Origin: Paractinoplanes durhamensis
Lineage (GTDB): Bacteria; Actinomycetota; Actinomycetes; Mycobacteriales; Micromonosporaceae
Length of the DNA stretch: 64,000 nucleotides
Reading direction: 5' to 3'
NCBI RefSeq assembly: GCF_016862175.1
Contig: NZ_BOML01000026.1
Location: forward strand, 1 to 64,000
Shown piece after piece: positions 49,391 to 57,061 of the stretch. Below the pieces are notes generated by a model. That model was not told where the DNA came from. It worked only from the letters and a program-made list of their open reading frames with translations, and ran no database searches. A program made the position numbers and the translations under genes. Positions within the stretch are counted from its first letter, which is position 1, and each line of letters starts with the position of its first letter.

Positions 49391-50746
49391 TCAGAAATTG
49401 CCCTCGGTGTTGCACTTGGCCTTTTGCACGAGGCAGTTCTTCACCCGCTGGCTCTGGGCCAGGTTGTCCCAGGCGAAGAACGCGTCGCCGTGCATCGACG
49501 ACGCCATGCCCGAGGCCAGCCGGAGGCCGTTGGCCGAGCCCTGGGTCGGGTAGGAGATGAGGAAGGACAGGTTCGGGATCGCGATCGGGTAGTCGCCGGT
49601 GCAGGCGCCGGTGTAGCTGTACGAGACGTGCGCCTTGTGGGTCGGGCTGTCCAGGTGCTTGCCGTCCCAGCAGTCCTGGAAGACCAGGTGGAACATCAGG
49701 ACGGCGGTGGAGGCGCAGATCGGCCAGTTGCCGTCGGCGCTGCGGCCGATCTGACCGCCGGGGCCGGCGCAGTAGAACGCGTTGACCGAGCCGTCCGGGG
49801 TCGGGGTCTGCAGCTTGGCGTCGCCCGCGATCATCCGGAAGCCCTGGGGGAAGGGCTTGGTGACGCTCGGGTCGGTGATCCGGGAACCGTAGTAGACGAC
49901 CACGTCCTTCGGCTCGATCGCCTGGTCACCGTTGTAGAGGGTGGGAATCCAGTACGCCGAGAGGTCGGGCGCCGGCTTGCAGCTCGTGCCCGCGTTGGCC
50001 AGCAGCGTCTGGGTGGTGGTGTTGGCGTCGGTCTTGTCGTTGCCGAGGAACGTGTGCATGTGCGACGCGCCCGGCATGCCCGGGAAGATGATCGGGTCGT
50101 CCGGGCGCGAGTGGCTGTAGGTGCAGCTGGCGTTGAACTCGGACACCCGGACCGTGCCGGCCGGGACCGCGCGCGGCGTCAGCGCGTTGAACTCGGCCAG
50201 CTGGGCGTTCCAGGCGGCCTGGTTGATCGGGATCCAGCCGGGGCCGTCGGTGGTGGTGCCGTCGCCGAACGAGAACCAGTTGATGTTGACGAAGTCGCCG
50301 CCGGTGGTGTTCTTCAGGAGCGCGAACACGGTCTGCGCGCCGGTCGGGTGGGTGGCCGCGGTGGCGGTCGCCGTGGTCCAGGCCTGCCAGCCGCCGGTGT
50401 TGGGGACGGCGAGAGTGGCCAGGACCGGGCCGGTGTTCGAACCGGTGCGCAACTCGATGCTGCCGGTGCCGGTGGCCGAGGCCACCCGCGCGCCGATCGT
50501 CAGCGTGCCGGCCGCGCCGAGGTCGACGCCGTCGTAGCGCAGCCAGTCGCCGTTGGCGAGGTAGGCGGCGTTCTGCCCGCCGCCGGTGTCGGCGGTGGCT
50601 TCCAGTTGCACTCCGGATTGCGCGGCGTACGCCTCGGCCTGGACGGTGATCGTGGCGGCCTCGGCCGTCGCGGGCGCCAGGACGAGCGTCGCGGCGGCGG
50701 CCAGGGTGGCGGCTACCAGCACGCGAATTCGTGGGGATGAATGCAT
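49391..50746 (-). CDS. secreted DUF1996 protein with CBM6/35-type domain
   Basis: A 451-residue exported protein. Signal peptide to about residue 31 (AEAA). A beta-sandwich carbohydrate-binding module follows (ITVQAEAYAAQSGVQLEATADTGGGQNAAYLANGDWLRYDGVDL to NINWFSFG), typical of CBM6/CBM35. DUF1996 occupies about 190-440, with FPGMPGASHMHTFLGN, SAYWIPTLYNG and the conserved CWDGKHLDSPTHKAHVSY. DUF1996 proteins are secreted by fungi and actinobacteria growing on plant matter; the activity is not established. ATG 50746 follows AAGGAG. Promoter overlaps AGCGCT sites. Confidence 0.93.
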   Translation of the reverse strand: MHSSPRIRVLVAATLAAAATLVLAPATAEAATITVQAEAYAAQSGVQLEATADTGGGQNAAYLANGDWLRYDGVDLGAAGTLTIGARVASATGTGSIELRTGSNTGPVLATLAVPNTGGWQAWTTATATAATHPTGAQTVFALLKNTTGGDFVNINWFSFGDGTTTDGPGWIPINQAAWNAQLAEFNALTPRAVPAGTVRVSEFNASCTYSHSRPDDPIIFPGMPGASHMHTFLGNDKTDANTTTQTLLANAGTSCKPAPDLSAYWIPTLYNGDQAIEPKDVVVYYGSRITDPSVTKPFPQGFRMIAGDAKLQTPTPDGSVNAFYCAGPGGQIGRSADGNWPICASTAVLMFHLVFQDCWDGKHLDSPTHKAHVSYSYTGACTGDYPIAIPNLSFLISYPTQGSANGLRLASGMASSMHGDAFFAWDNLAQSQRVKNCLVQKAKCNTEGNF

Positions 50747-50786
50747 GACACTCCTTCGGGGATCGGGGATTGGAGGAGTGCCCAGG

Positions 50787-50816
50787 AGTATCGAGGCTCG
50801 GGAAGCGCTCTCTCAA
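50787..50816 (-). promoter_or_regulatory. DUF1996 gene promoter with overlapping operator
   Basis: On the minus strand a -35 TTGAGA (50811-50816) and a -10 GATACT (50787-50792) are 18 bases apart. The spacer begins with GAGCGCTTCCC, an AGCGCT half-palindrome (50801-50810 on the plus strand reads GGAAGCGCTC). The position suggests direct blockage by a LacI-type repressor. Confidence 0.6.
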
Positions 50817-50839
50817 CATCGACCCGTTTTAATCGCCGC

Positions 50840-50855
50840 CATGTGTCGAAACATG
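50840..50855. promoter_or_regulatory. possible TetR operator
   Basis: CATGT-GTCGAA-ACATG has five-base perfect arms and a six-base spacer. It lies between the DUF1996 gene and the TetR gene at 50928 and could be the operator for that regulator. Arms are short, so confidence is limited. Confidence 0.35.
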
Positions 50856-50866
50856 CGCGAAATCCC

Positions 50867-50880
50867 GGGAAGCGCTTCCC
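50867..50880. promoter_or_regulatory. AGCGCT palindrome upstream of the DUF1996 gene
   Basis: GGGAAGCGCTTCCC is a perfect 14-bp palindrome. It lies 66 bases (centre to centre about 68) from the half-site in the promoter, so two repressor dimers might loop the DNA. It is also 47 bases upstream of the divergent TetR gene. Confidence 0.65.
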
Positions 50881-50927
50881 CGGCCTACGTCGCGGTATTC
50901 TGACGCGAACCGTTCAGCAACGAGGCG

Positions 50928-51518
50928 ATGATGGCTATCCGAACGACCGCGCCGGGCCGGCCCCGGGATCCGGAGGTGGACCGGCGGATCGCCCGGGCCG
51001 CGCTGGACACCTTCGGCGAGCTCGGCTGGGCCGGGTTCGCGATGGAGGTGGTCGCCCGCCGCGCCGGGGTCGGGAAGGCGTCGCTCTATCTACGGTGGAG
51101 CAGCAAGGAAGCGCTGCTCACCGACGCGCTGACCACCGGTCTGGTCCGGATGAACGATGTGGACACCGGGACCGTCCGCGGTGATCTCGTCGAGCTGGCC
51201 ACCCAGATGCTCGACCTCTACGCCGGGCCGTCCCGCGGGGCGGCGATGCGGCTGGCCCTGGAGGCCGGGTCGATCCCGGGCATCGCCGAGAACTACGCCG
51301 CGATGCGCACGTCGCAGATCCAGGCCGCGCGGGCGATCGTCCGGCGCGGCATCACGCGGGGCGAGTTACCGGCCGGCACCCCGGTCACGCTGCTGCTGGA
51401 CACGCTGATCGGCGGCGCGATGATGCACGCCCTGAGCAGCCCGGCCTTCGACACCGCCACCTACGCGGGGCAGTTGGTGGACTTCCTGCTCGGCTCCCCC
51501 AGTCACCCATTCGAGTGA
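50928..51518 (+). CDS. TetR family transcriptional regulator
   Basis: A 196-residue regulator with helix-turn-helix MEVVARRAGVGKASLYLRWSSKEALL and a C-terminal domain ending LLLDTLIGGAMMHALSSPAFD, typical of the TetR_C_16-like group. The N-terminal tail TTAPGRPRDPEVDRRIARAAL is standard for this group. Divergent from the DUF1996 gene and upstream of a flavin-reductase-like gene; its target is not certain. Confidence 0.9.
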   Translation: MMAIRTTAPGRPRDPEVDRRIARAALDTFGELGWAGFAMEVVARRAGVGKASLYLRWSSKEALLTDALTTGLVRMNDVDTGTVRGDLVELATQMLDLYAGPSRGAAMRLALEAGSIPGIAENYAAMRTSQIQAARAIVRRGITRGELPAGTPVTLLLDTLIGGAMMHALSSPAFDTATYAGQLVDFLLGSPSHPFE

Positions 51519-51591
51519 CAGCTACCCTGTGCGATCAAGTCACTACTGGGTGACACTGTGGCCCGGTAGTGCTGCGGCAGGGAGGGCCATC

Positions 51592-52224
51592 ATGAACGAC
51601 GGTGAGCGGCAACTTCAGGACAGGCTCGGCAGCCGGGAGCGGGCCGACACCTTCCACGCGCGACAGACCCTCGATCACCTCAACGACCGGATGCGCGGCT
51701 TCATCGGGCGGCAGCAGATGATGTTCGTGGCCACCGCCGACGCCGGCGGGGGCTGCGACAGCACCTTCCGGGCCGGGCCGGCCGGGTTCGTCCGGGTGCT
51801 CGACGCCGGGCACGTCAGCTGGCCCGAGTATCGCGGGAACGGGGTCATGGCCAGCCTCGGCAACATTACCGAGAACGGCCACGTCGGACTGTTGTTCATC
51901 GACTTCCGGGACGTCATCGGGCTGCACGTGAACGGCACGGCCGAGATCGTCGAGGACCCGGACGAGGAGGCGGACGCCCCGCCCGGGCGACGAGCCCGGC
52001 TCTGGGTCGTCGCCCGGGTGCAGGAGGCCTACATCCACTGCGCCAAGCACATCCCGCGGATGGTCGAGCTCCCCCGGCAGCGCGGCCGCGACGCCACCAT
52101 GGAGCAGCCGAAGAAGAGCGACTACTTCGTGCCGGGCGGGTCGGCGAACCAGCCGGTGGCCGGGCGCGGCGACGGTTCGGGCATGGTGGGCTCCTCCGGG
52201 GGCTGGGGTGGCCAGAGCAGCTGA
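51592..52224 (+). CDS. pyridoxamine 5'-phosphate oxidase-fold (FMN-binding) protein
   Basis: A 210-residue split-barrel flavoprotein. The core is RQQMMFVATADAGGGCDSTFRAGPAGFVRVLDAGHVSWPEYRGNGVMASLGNITENGHVGLLFIDF, a clear PNPOx-like pattern, ending at AEIVED and the HCAKHIPRM segment near residue 165. The last 34 residues are Gly/Ser-rich tail. ATG 51592 has GGGAGG upstream; the open frame from 51529 is not preferred. The tail runs 103 bases into the convergent gene. Confidence 0.88.
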   Translation: MNDGERQLQDRLGSRERADTFHARQTLDHLNDRMRGFIGRQQMMFVATADAGGGCDSTFRAGPAGFVRVLDAGHVSWPEYRGNGVMASLGNITENGHVGLLFIDFRDVIGLHVNGTAEIVEDPDEEADAPPGRRARLWVVARVQEAYIHCAKHIPRMVELPRQRGRDATMEQPKKSDYFVPGGSANQPVAGRGDGSGMVGSSGGWGGQSS

Positions 52225-52769
52225 CTCCGCTCGGCGGCGGCGCGGATCGCCGCGCCGTCGAGGACCGTGCGGGTCTCCGGGATGCCGAACGACGGCCAGG
52301 CCAGCACGACCGTGACCGGGCCCTCGGGCGGCAGCGGCGACACCCAGTACTCCTGGTCGACGGTCAGGTCTCCGCCGCCGCCGCTCGTCGAGACGATCAT
52401 CAACCCGGGATCCTCGGACGGGCCGTCCCTCCGGGTGTCGTGCAGGGTCGACGCCCGGCTGCCGTCCGCGTACTCGATGCCGAGCAGCAGGCGATCCTCC
52501 AGCGCCGGCGAGTGGTGCGGGTGGTGGGAACCGACCAGCGCCAGCAGGCCGCCGTGGCTGGTTTCCGGCCGGGCACGGCGCAGCCGGACCGCGAGGGTGA
52601 ACCGGAAGCCGCCGGAGAACACCTCGACCCCGGACAGCCCGACCGCGGTGTCCTCGGTCCGGCCCAGCACGGCGCTGAGCCCGGCCGCGGCCGGCAACTC
52701 GTTGTCGGGCGCCGAGGTGCGCTGATGCCACTCGCTGATCTGCTCCGGCGTCAGGTCTTCGCTCCACAT
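52122..52769 (-). CDS. hypothetical protein
   Basis: A 215-residue protein without recognised domains. The sequence is beta-rich with segments such as VEVFSGGFRFTLAVRLRRA, RLLLGIEYADGSRAS and GPVTVVLAWPSFGIPETRTVLDGAAIRAAAERSQLLW. An acidic/Pro-rich tail follows. ATG 52769 has GGGAGAA upstream. The last 103 bases overlap the convergent PNPOx-fold gene. It may be cytoplasmic; no signal peptide. Confidence 0.75.
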   Translation of the reverse strand: MWSEDLTPEQISEWHQRTSAPDNELPAAAGLSAVLGRTEDTAVGLSGVEVFSGGFRFTLAVRLRRARPETSHGGLLALVGSHHPHHSPALEDRLLLGIEYADGSRASTLHDTRRDGPSEDPGLMIVSTSGGGGDLTVDQEYWVSPLPPEGPVTVVLAWPSFGIPETRTVLDGAAIRAAAERSQLLWPPQPPEEPTMPEPSPRPATGWFADPPGTK

Positions 52770-52773
52770 GGCG

Positions 52774-53166
52774 TCATTCTCCCGCGATGCCGGGCGCAAA
52801 GTAGTCCCGTAGGTGGGCTATCCGCCCCTCGCGCAGGCGAAACAGCTGGAGGAGTGAGATCGTGGTGCGGCGGCCGTCGGGCCGGTCGAGGACGGTGTCG
52901 ATCTCGGCCATGAAGACGTCGGGGTCGGCGGTGTCGTGCAGAACCGCGGTGCTGAGCTCCATGTTCAGCGTGCCCAGGTCGGCCGGCTGCTGGTGGTAGA
53001 CGCCGATGCCGGCCCGGATCGCCTCGCGGCCGGCCAGGCGGTGCCCGGACAGCGGCGCCTCGTAGACGCCGTCCTCGGTGAACAGGTCGGCGATGGCGTC
53101 GGGATTGCGGGTGATCGCGCCGGCGTAGATGTACCGCTCGAAGACTTCCTTATGCGTTTGGCTCAC
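52774..53166 (-). CDS. SnoaL-like/NTF2-fold protein
   Basis: A 130-residue cone-shaped NTF2-fold protein. Characteristic are FERYIYAGAITRNPDAIADLFTEDGVYEAPLSGHRLAGREAIRAGI at the start and ISLLQLFRLREGRIAHLRDYFAP at the end. Such proteins are isomerases, hydrolases or ligand-binding proteins; function here unknown. GTG 53166 is chosen as start. It overlaps the end of the AraC gene by 17 bases, so they are probably co-transcribed. Confidence 0.85.
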   Translation of the reverse strand: MSQTHKEVFERYIYAGAITRNPDAIADLFTEDGVYEAPLSGHRLAGREAIRAGIGVYHQQPADLGTLNMELSTAVLHDTADPDVFMAEIDTVLDRPDGRRTTISLLQLFRLREGRIAHLRDYFAPGIAGE

Positions 53167-54064
53167 TCTCCAGCATTGCACTTTTCCCCCGCCGAAATCT
53201 GCCCGGTGCGGTGCCGAACCGGCGCTTGAAGGCGTGCGCGAAGGCGAACTCGGACGCATAACCGACCCGGCCGGCGATGGCGGTCAGCGGGGCGTCGGAC
53301 TCCTGCAGCAGGCGGGCCGCGGTGGTCATCCGCCACCAGGTCAGGTAGGTCAGCGGCGGGCGGCCGACCAGATCGGTGAAGCGGCGGGCGAACGGCGCAC
53401 GGGACAGGCCGGCCTCGGCGGCCAGCGTGGCGACGGTCCACGGGCGGGACGGATCGCGGTGCATGGCGGTCAGCGCGGCCGACAGCGCCGGGTCGTTGAG
53501 GGCGGCCGGCCAGCCCGGGCCGGCCGGGTTGCGGGCCAGCCAGGTGCGCAGGATGTGCACCAGCAGCGTGTCGAGCAGCGCCGGGATGATCGCGTCGGCG
53601 CCGAGGCGCGGGTGCTCCAGCTCGGCGGCGAGCAGGTCGACCGTCGGCCGCAGCCCGGGATCGGCCGGGAGGTGGATGAGCGGCGGCAGGTCGCGGATCA
53701 GCGGGTGCACGCGGGCCGGGTCGAGCTCGTACGCCCCGCAGAGAGTGACCGTCGAGTAAGGACCCGGTGATGCCGGTGGCGGCGGATCGTCGGGGTTGCA
53801 GGCCGGACCGGTGGGCCGGGTCGACGGGCTGTCGGCCAGGGTGTGGCCGTGCCCGTGCGGCCGGAAGACGACGTCGCCGACCGCCAGCCGGACCGGGTCG
53901 GTGTCGGGGGCGGTGAGCCAGCACGGGCCCTGCAGGACGATCTGGAAGCCGGCCGAGCCGGGGACGGACGCGAACTGCTGCGCCCACGGCGCCGGCCAGC
54001 CCACCCGCGCGGAGCGAGGCCGGCCGGTACGCATCAGGGTGATCACGTCGCTGAGGACGTCCAT
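53150..54064 (-). CDS. AraC family transcriptional regulator (cupin sensor)
   Basis: A 304-residue regulator. The N-terminal cupin-like sensor contains GFQIVLQGPCWLTAPDTDPVRLAVGDVVFRPHGHGHTLAD, as in the AraC_binding_2/cupin_6 group. The C-terminal double helix-turn-helix is PWTVATLAAEAGLSRAPFARRFTDLVGRPPLTYLTWWRMTTAARLLQESDAPLTAIAGRVGYASEFAFAHAFKRRFGTAPGRFRR. ATG 54064. Divergent from a quinone oxidoreductase gene, the standard arrangement for these regulators, so that gene is its likely target. Confidence 0.92.
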   Translation of the reverse strand: MDVLSDVITLMRTGRPRSARVGWPAPWAQQFASVPGSAGFQIVLQGPCWLTAPDTDPVRLAVGDVVFRPHGHGHTLADSPSTRPTGPACNPDDPPPPASPGPYSTVTLCGAYELDPARVHPLIRDLPPLIHLPADPGLRPTVDLLAAELEHPRLGADAIIPALLDTLLVHILRTWLARNPAGPGWPAALNDPALSAALTAMHRDPSRPWTVATLAAEAGLSRAPFARRFTDLVGRPPLTYLTWWRMTTAARLLQESDAPLTAIAGRVGYASEFAFAHAFKRRFGTAPGRFRRGKSAMLESEPNA

Positions 54065-54156
54065 ACGCGCCAGCTTAGCGACGATCACGCATGAAACCGC
54101 GACCACAGAGCATGGCTCGTCTCGGCGGTCGGCCATAGGTTCGACGTGTGCGAGCG

Positions 54157-54972
54157 ATGCGAATTCATGAGTACGGCGATGCCTCCGTGATCCGCCAGGA
54201 CGAGATCCCCCGGCCGGTGCCGACGCCCGGTGAGGTGCTGATCCGGGTCGCGGCGACCTCGTTCAACCCGTCCGACATCGGCATCCGCCGCGGCCTGTTG
54301 AAAGAGATCCTGCCGATGGACCTGCCGTACGCGCTCGGCATCGACGTCGCCGGCACCCTCGTCGACGGTGGTGATCGGGTCGTCGGCCGGGTGGACACCG
54401 GCGGGACCGCGGCCGAATACGTCGTCGCCGCGGCCGACAGCCTGGTCGCGGCACCCTCGACCGTGCCGCTCGCGCACGCCGCCGCCCTTCCGATCGCCGG
54501 TCTCACCGCGTGGCAGGCGGTCTTCGAGCACGCCGAGCTCAAGCCCGGCCGGCGGGTCCTGATCAACGGCGCGGGCGGCGGGGTGGGCGGCTTCGCGGTG
54601 CAGCTGGCCAAGTACGCCGGCGCCTACGTCGCCGCCACGGCCAGTCCCCGCAGCGCCGAGGTGATCCGCGGGCTCGGCGCCGACCGGATCGTCGACTACA
54701 CGACCGAGCCGCTGCCGGACGACGTCGACGTGATCATCAATCTCGTGCCGGACGCCCGGCTGCCCAGCCGTGGCGCGATCGTCTCGGCGACCGGCCCGGT
54801 TCATTTCGTGGCCCGCAACGACACCGCCCAGCTCGCGGCGCTGGTCGAGCTGGTCGACGCCGGGGTCGTCCGGATCGACATCGGCGCCGAGCGACCGCTG
54901 TCCGAGCTCGCCGACGTGCACCGGGACGCCGAGGCCGGCCGGACCCGCGGCAAGGTCCTGTTGGTGCCGTAA
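54157..54972 (+). CDS. NADP-dependent zinc-free quinone oxidoreductase-like protein
   Basis: A 271-residue medium-chain reductase of the QOR group. It begins MRIHEYGDASVIRQDEIPRPVPTPGEVLIRVAATSFNPSDIGIRRG and has the cofactor motif VLINGAGGGVGGFAVQLAKYAGAYV. No structural zinc cysteines are present. The protein is about 40 residues shorter than common QORs; the segment after GIDVAGTLVDGGDRVVGRV is compact. GTG 54148 is an alternative start. Probably regulated by the divergent AraC protein. Confidence 0.9.
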   Translation: MRIHEYGDASVIRQDEIPRPVPTPGEVLIRVAATSFNPSDIGIRRGLLKEILPMDLPYALGIDVAGTLVDGGDRVVGRVDTGGTAAEYVVAAADSLVAAPSTVPLAHAAALPIAGLTAWQAVFEHAELKPGRRVLINGAGGGVGGFAVQLAKYAGAYVAATASPRSAEVIRGLGADRIVDYTTEPLPDDVDVIINLVPDARLPSRGAIVSATGPVHFVARNDTAQLAALVELVDAGVVRIDIGAERPLSELADVHRDAEAGRTRGKVLLVP

Positions 54973-54977
54973 TGCAG

Positions 54978-55011
54978 AGCGACCCGGTGGCGCGGACGCC
55001 ACCGGGTCGCT
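54978..55011. terminator. strong bidirectional terminator
   Basis: A perfect 15-bp stem (54978-54992 with 54997-55011) and a four-base loop CGGA lies between the stops of the convergent quinone oxidoreductase and beta-galactosidase genes. Confidence 0.85.
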
Positions 55012-55028
55012 GCTCGCGCCTGGAACGG

Positions 55029-57005
55029 TCAGGCGCGGATCACCGCCACTCCCCTGGCGGCAAGAGTGGGCTCGGCGGCGCCGAGTTCGGTGATGTCGAT
55101 CGGCTCGTCGGTGCGGTTCAGGACGAAGCGGAAGTCGCCGCGCTGGGCGAGCTCGACCCGGCCGCGCAGGTCGGACGGGAGCTCGCTGCCGACGCCGGCC
55201 CGCTCCAGCAGGGTGCCGAGCACGGGGGCCAACCCGTCGGGGCCGAGGCGCGTCGAGACGTACGCGGCGGAGCCGTCACCCACCGGCCGGCGGGTCACCG
55301 CGGCGTGGCCGGCCAGCTCGCCGGTCTCGTAGGCGGCGAGCACCTCGACCGACTCGTCGGCCAGGTCGATCCGGTCGGTCCACAGGCTGCCGGTCGTGCC
55401 GTTGGAAAGCGTGGCGGTCTCGTCGTCGAGCAGCGGGGCGAACTCCTCGATCCGGATGCCGAGCAGGTCGCGCAGCGCGCCCGGGTAGCCGCCGAGCCAC
55501 ACGTGGTCGCGCTCGTCGACGATGCCGGAGAAGTACGTGGTGACCAGGTGACCGCCGGCCGTGACGTAGGCGTCGAGCCGCTTGGCCAGCTCGGCCGGGA
55601 CGACATGGAGAATCGGGGCGATGAGTACGTCGTACTCCTCAAGCGGTGCCGAAGGCGGCACCACGTCGACCCGGACGCCCAGGTTGAGGAACGCGGTGTA
55701 CCAGTCCAGGGCCTCCTGGCGGTAGCGGAGCCGGTCGGTCGGGTGCGAGTCGAGCTCCGACGCCCACCACGACGTCCAGTCGAAGACGATGGCAGCCCGG
55801 GCCCGGGTGCGCGGCGTGCCGGCCAGGTCGGCGAGCGACGCCAGCTGGGCGCCGAGCGCGGCGACCGAGCGGAACAGATCGCTGTCCGCACCGGCGTGCG
55901 GCAGCATCGCCGAGTGGTATTTCTCGGCGCCCGCCTTCGACTGCCGCCACTGGAAGAAGCAGACCGCGTCGGCGCCGTGCGCGACGTGGGTGAGCGAGTC
56001 GCGGGCCAGCTCGCCGGCCTTCTTCGCCTTGTTCACCGGCTGCCAGTTGACCGCGCTGGTGGAGTGCTCCATCAGGAACCACGGCTGCCCGCCGGCCAGG
56101 TTGCCGGTCAGGTTGGCCGAGAAGGAGAGCTCGTCGAGCGACTGCGGGCCGGGCAGCCGGTAGTGGTCGTTGGAGACGAAGTCGACCTCGGTGGCCCAGT
56201 CGGCGTAGTCCATCCCCTTCGTCTCGCCCATCACCATGAAGTTGGTGGTGACCGGCACCTCGGGGGTCAGCGACCGCAGGACGGCCCGCTCCGCGCGCAG
56301 GTAGTCCTTGAGCGCGTCGGAGGAGAACCGCTTGAAGTCGAGCTGCTGGCCGGGGTTGGGGTGGGTGGCGGCCAGCCGCGGCGGGATGACCTCGTCCCAG
56401 GCGGTGTAGCGCTGCGCCCAGAACGCGGTGCCCCAGGCGTCGTTGAGCTCGTCCAGGGTGACGTAGCGGTCGCGCAGCCACTCGCGGAAGGCGCGCGCGG
56501 CGTCGTCGGAGTAGTCGTAGACGTTGTGGCAACCCAGCTCGTTCGACACGTGCCAGGCGACCAGCGCCGGGTGGCTCGCGTAGCGGGTGGCCATCGCCTC
56601 GACCAGGCGCAGCGCGTGCTCGCGGAAGATCGGTGAGGTCGGGCGCCACTGCTGGCGGCCGCCCGGCCAGATGATGTGGCCGAGCCGGTCCACCGGCAGG
56701 ATCTCCGGGTGGGCGGCGGTCAGCCACGGCGGCGGGGACGCGGTGGCGGTGGCCAGGTCGACCGAGATGCCGTTGGCGTGCAGGAGATCCATCGCGTCGT
56801 CGAGCCAGGCGAAGTCGTACTCACCCGGCGCCGGCTCGAGCTTGGCCCACGAGAAGATCGCCAGCGAGACGATGGTGACGCCGGCCTCGCGCATGTGCCG
56901 GACGTCGGAGTCCCACACCGCGCGCGGCCACTGGTCGGGGTTGTAGTCGGCGCCGAACTCCAGGCGCGGGGCTCCGGCTCGACGCAGCCAGCGGGGGGAA
57001 CTCAC
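55029..57005 (-). CDS. GH42 beta-galactosidase
   Basis: A 658-residue cytoplasmic enzyme. The TIM barrel begins RLEFGADYNPDQWP; acid/base Glu156 lies in WHVSNELGCH and nucleophile Glu313 in FLMEHSTSAVNWQPVN. A trimerisation domain and a C-terminal beta domain follow. The cysteine pattern of zinc-binding GH42 enzymes is incomplete. Expected substrate is galacto-oligosaccharides or lactose-like disaccharides taken up by the linked transporter. GTG 57005 is preferred over ATG 57020 because AAGGAG lies five bases upstream of the GTG and overlaps the ATG. Last gene of the LacI-controlled operon. Confidence 0.95.
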   Translation of the reverse strand: MSSPRWLRRAGAPRLEFGADYNPDQWPRAVWDSDVRHMREAGVTIVSLAIFSWAKLEPAPGEYDFAWLDDAMDLLHANGISVDLATATASPPPWLTAAHPEILPVDRLGHIIWPGGRQQWRPTSPIFREHALRLVEAMATRYASHPALVAWHVSNELGCHNVYDYSDDAARAFREWLRDRYVTLDELNDAWGTAFWAQRYTAWDEVIPPRLAATHPNPGQQLDFKRFSSDALKDYLRAERAVLRSLTPEVPVTTNFMVMGETKGMDYADWATEVDFVSNDHYRLPGPQSLDELSFSANLTGNLAGGQPWFLMEHSTSAVNWQPVNKAKKAGELARDSLTHVAHGADAVCFFQWRQSKAGAEKYHSAMLPHAGADSDLFRSVAALGAQLASLADLAGTPRTRARAAIVFDWTSWWASELDSHPTDRLRYRQEALDWYTAFLNLGVRVDVVPPSAPLEEYDVLIAPILHVVPAELAKRLDAYVTAGGHLVTTYFSGIVDERDHVWLGGYPGALRDLLGIRIEEFAPLLDDETATLSNGTTGSLWTDRIDLADESVEVLAAYETGELAGHAAVTRRPVGDGSAAYVSTRLGPDGLAPVLGTLLERAGVGSELPSDLRGRVELAQRGDFRFVLNRTDEPIDITELGAAEPTLAARGVAVIRA

Positions 57006-57024
57006 GAGGTCTCCTTGCATTGGT

Positions 57025-57054
57025 CGGGGGCCCGCGGTGCGACGCGGGCCCCCG
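57025..57054. terminator. intercistronic hairpin between binding-protein and GH42 genes
   Basis: CGGGGGCCCGCG (57025-57036) and CGCGGGCCCCCG (57043-57054) form a 12-bp G-C stem with a six-base loop. It lies eight bases after the SBP stop and ends before the GH42 ribosome binding site. It could stabilise the upstream message or reduce GH42 expression. Confidence 0.65.
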
Positions 57055-57061
57055 GGTGTCA

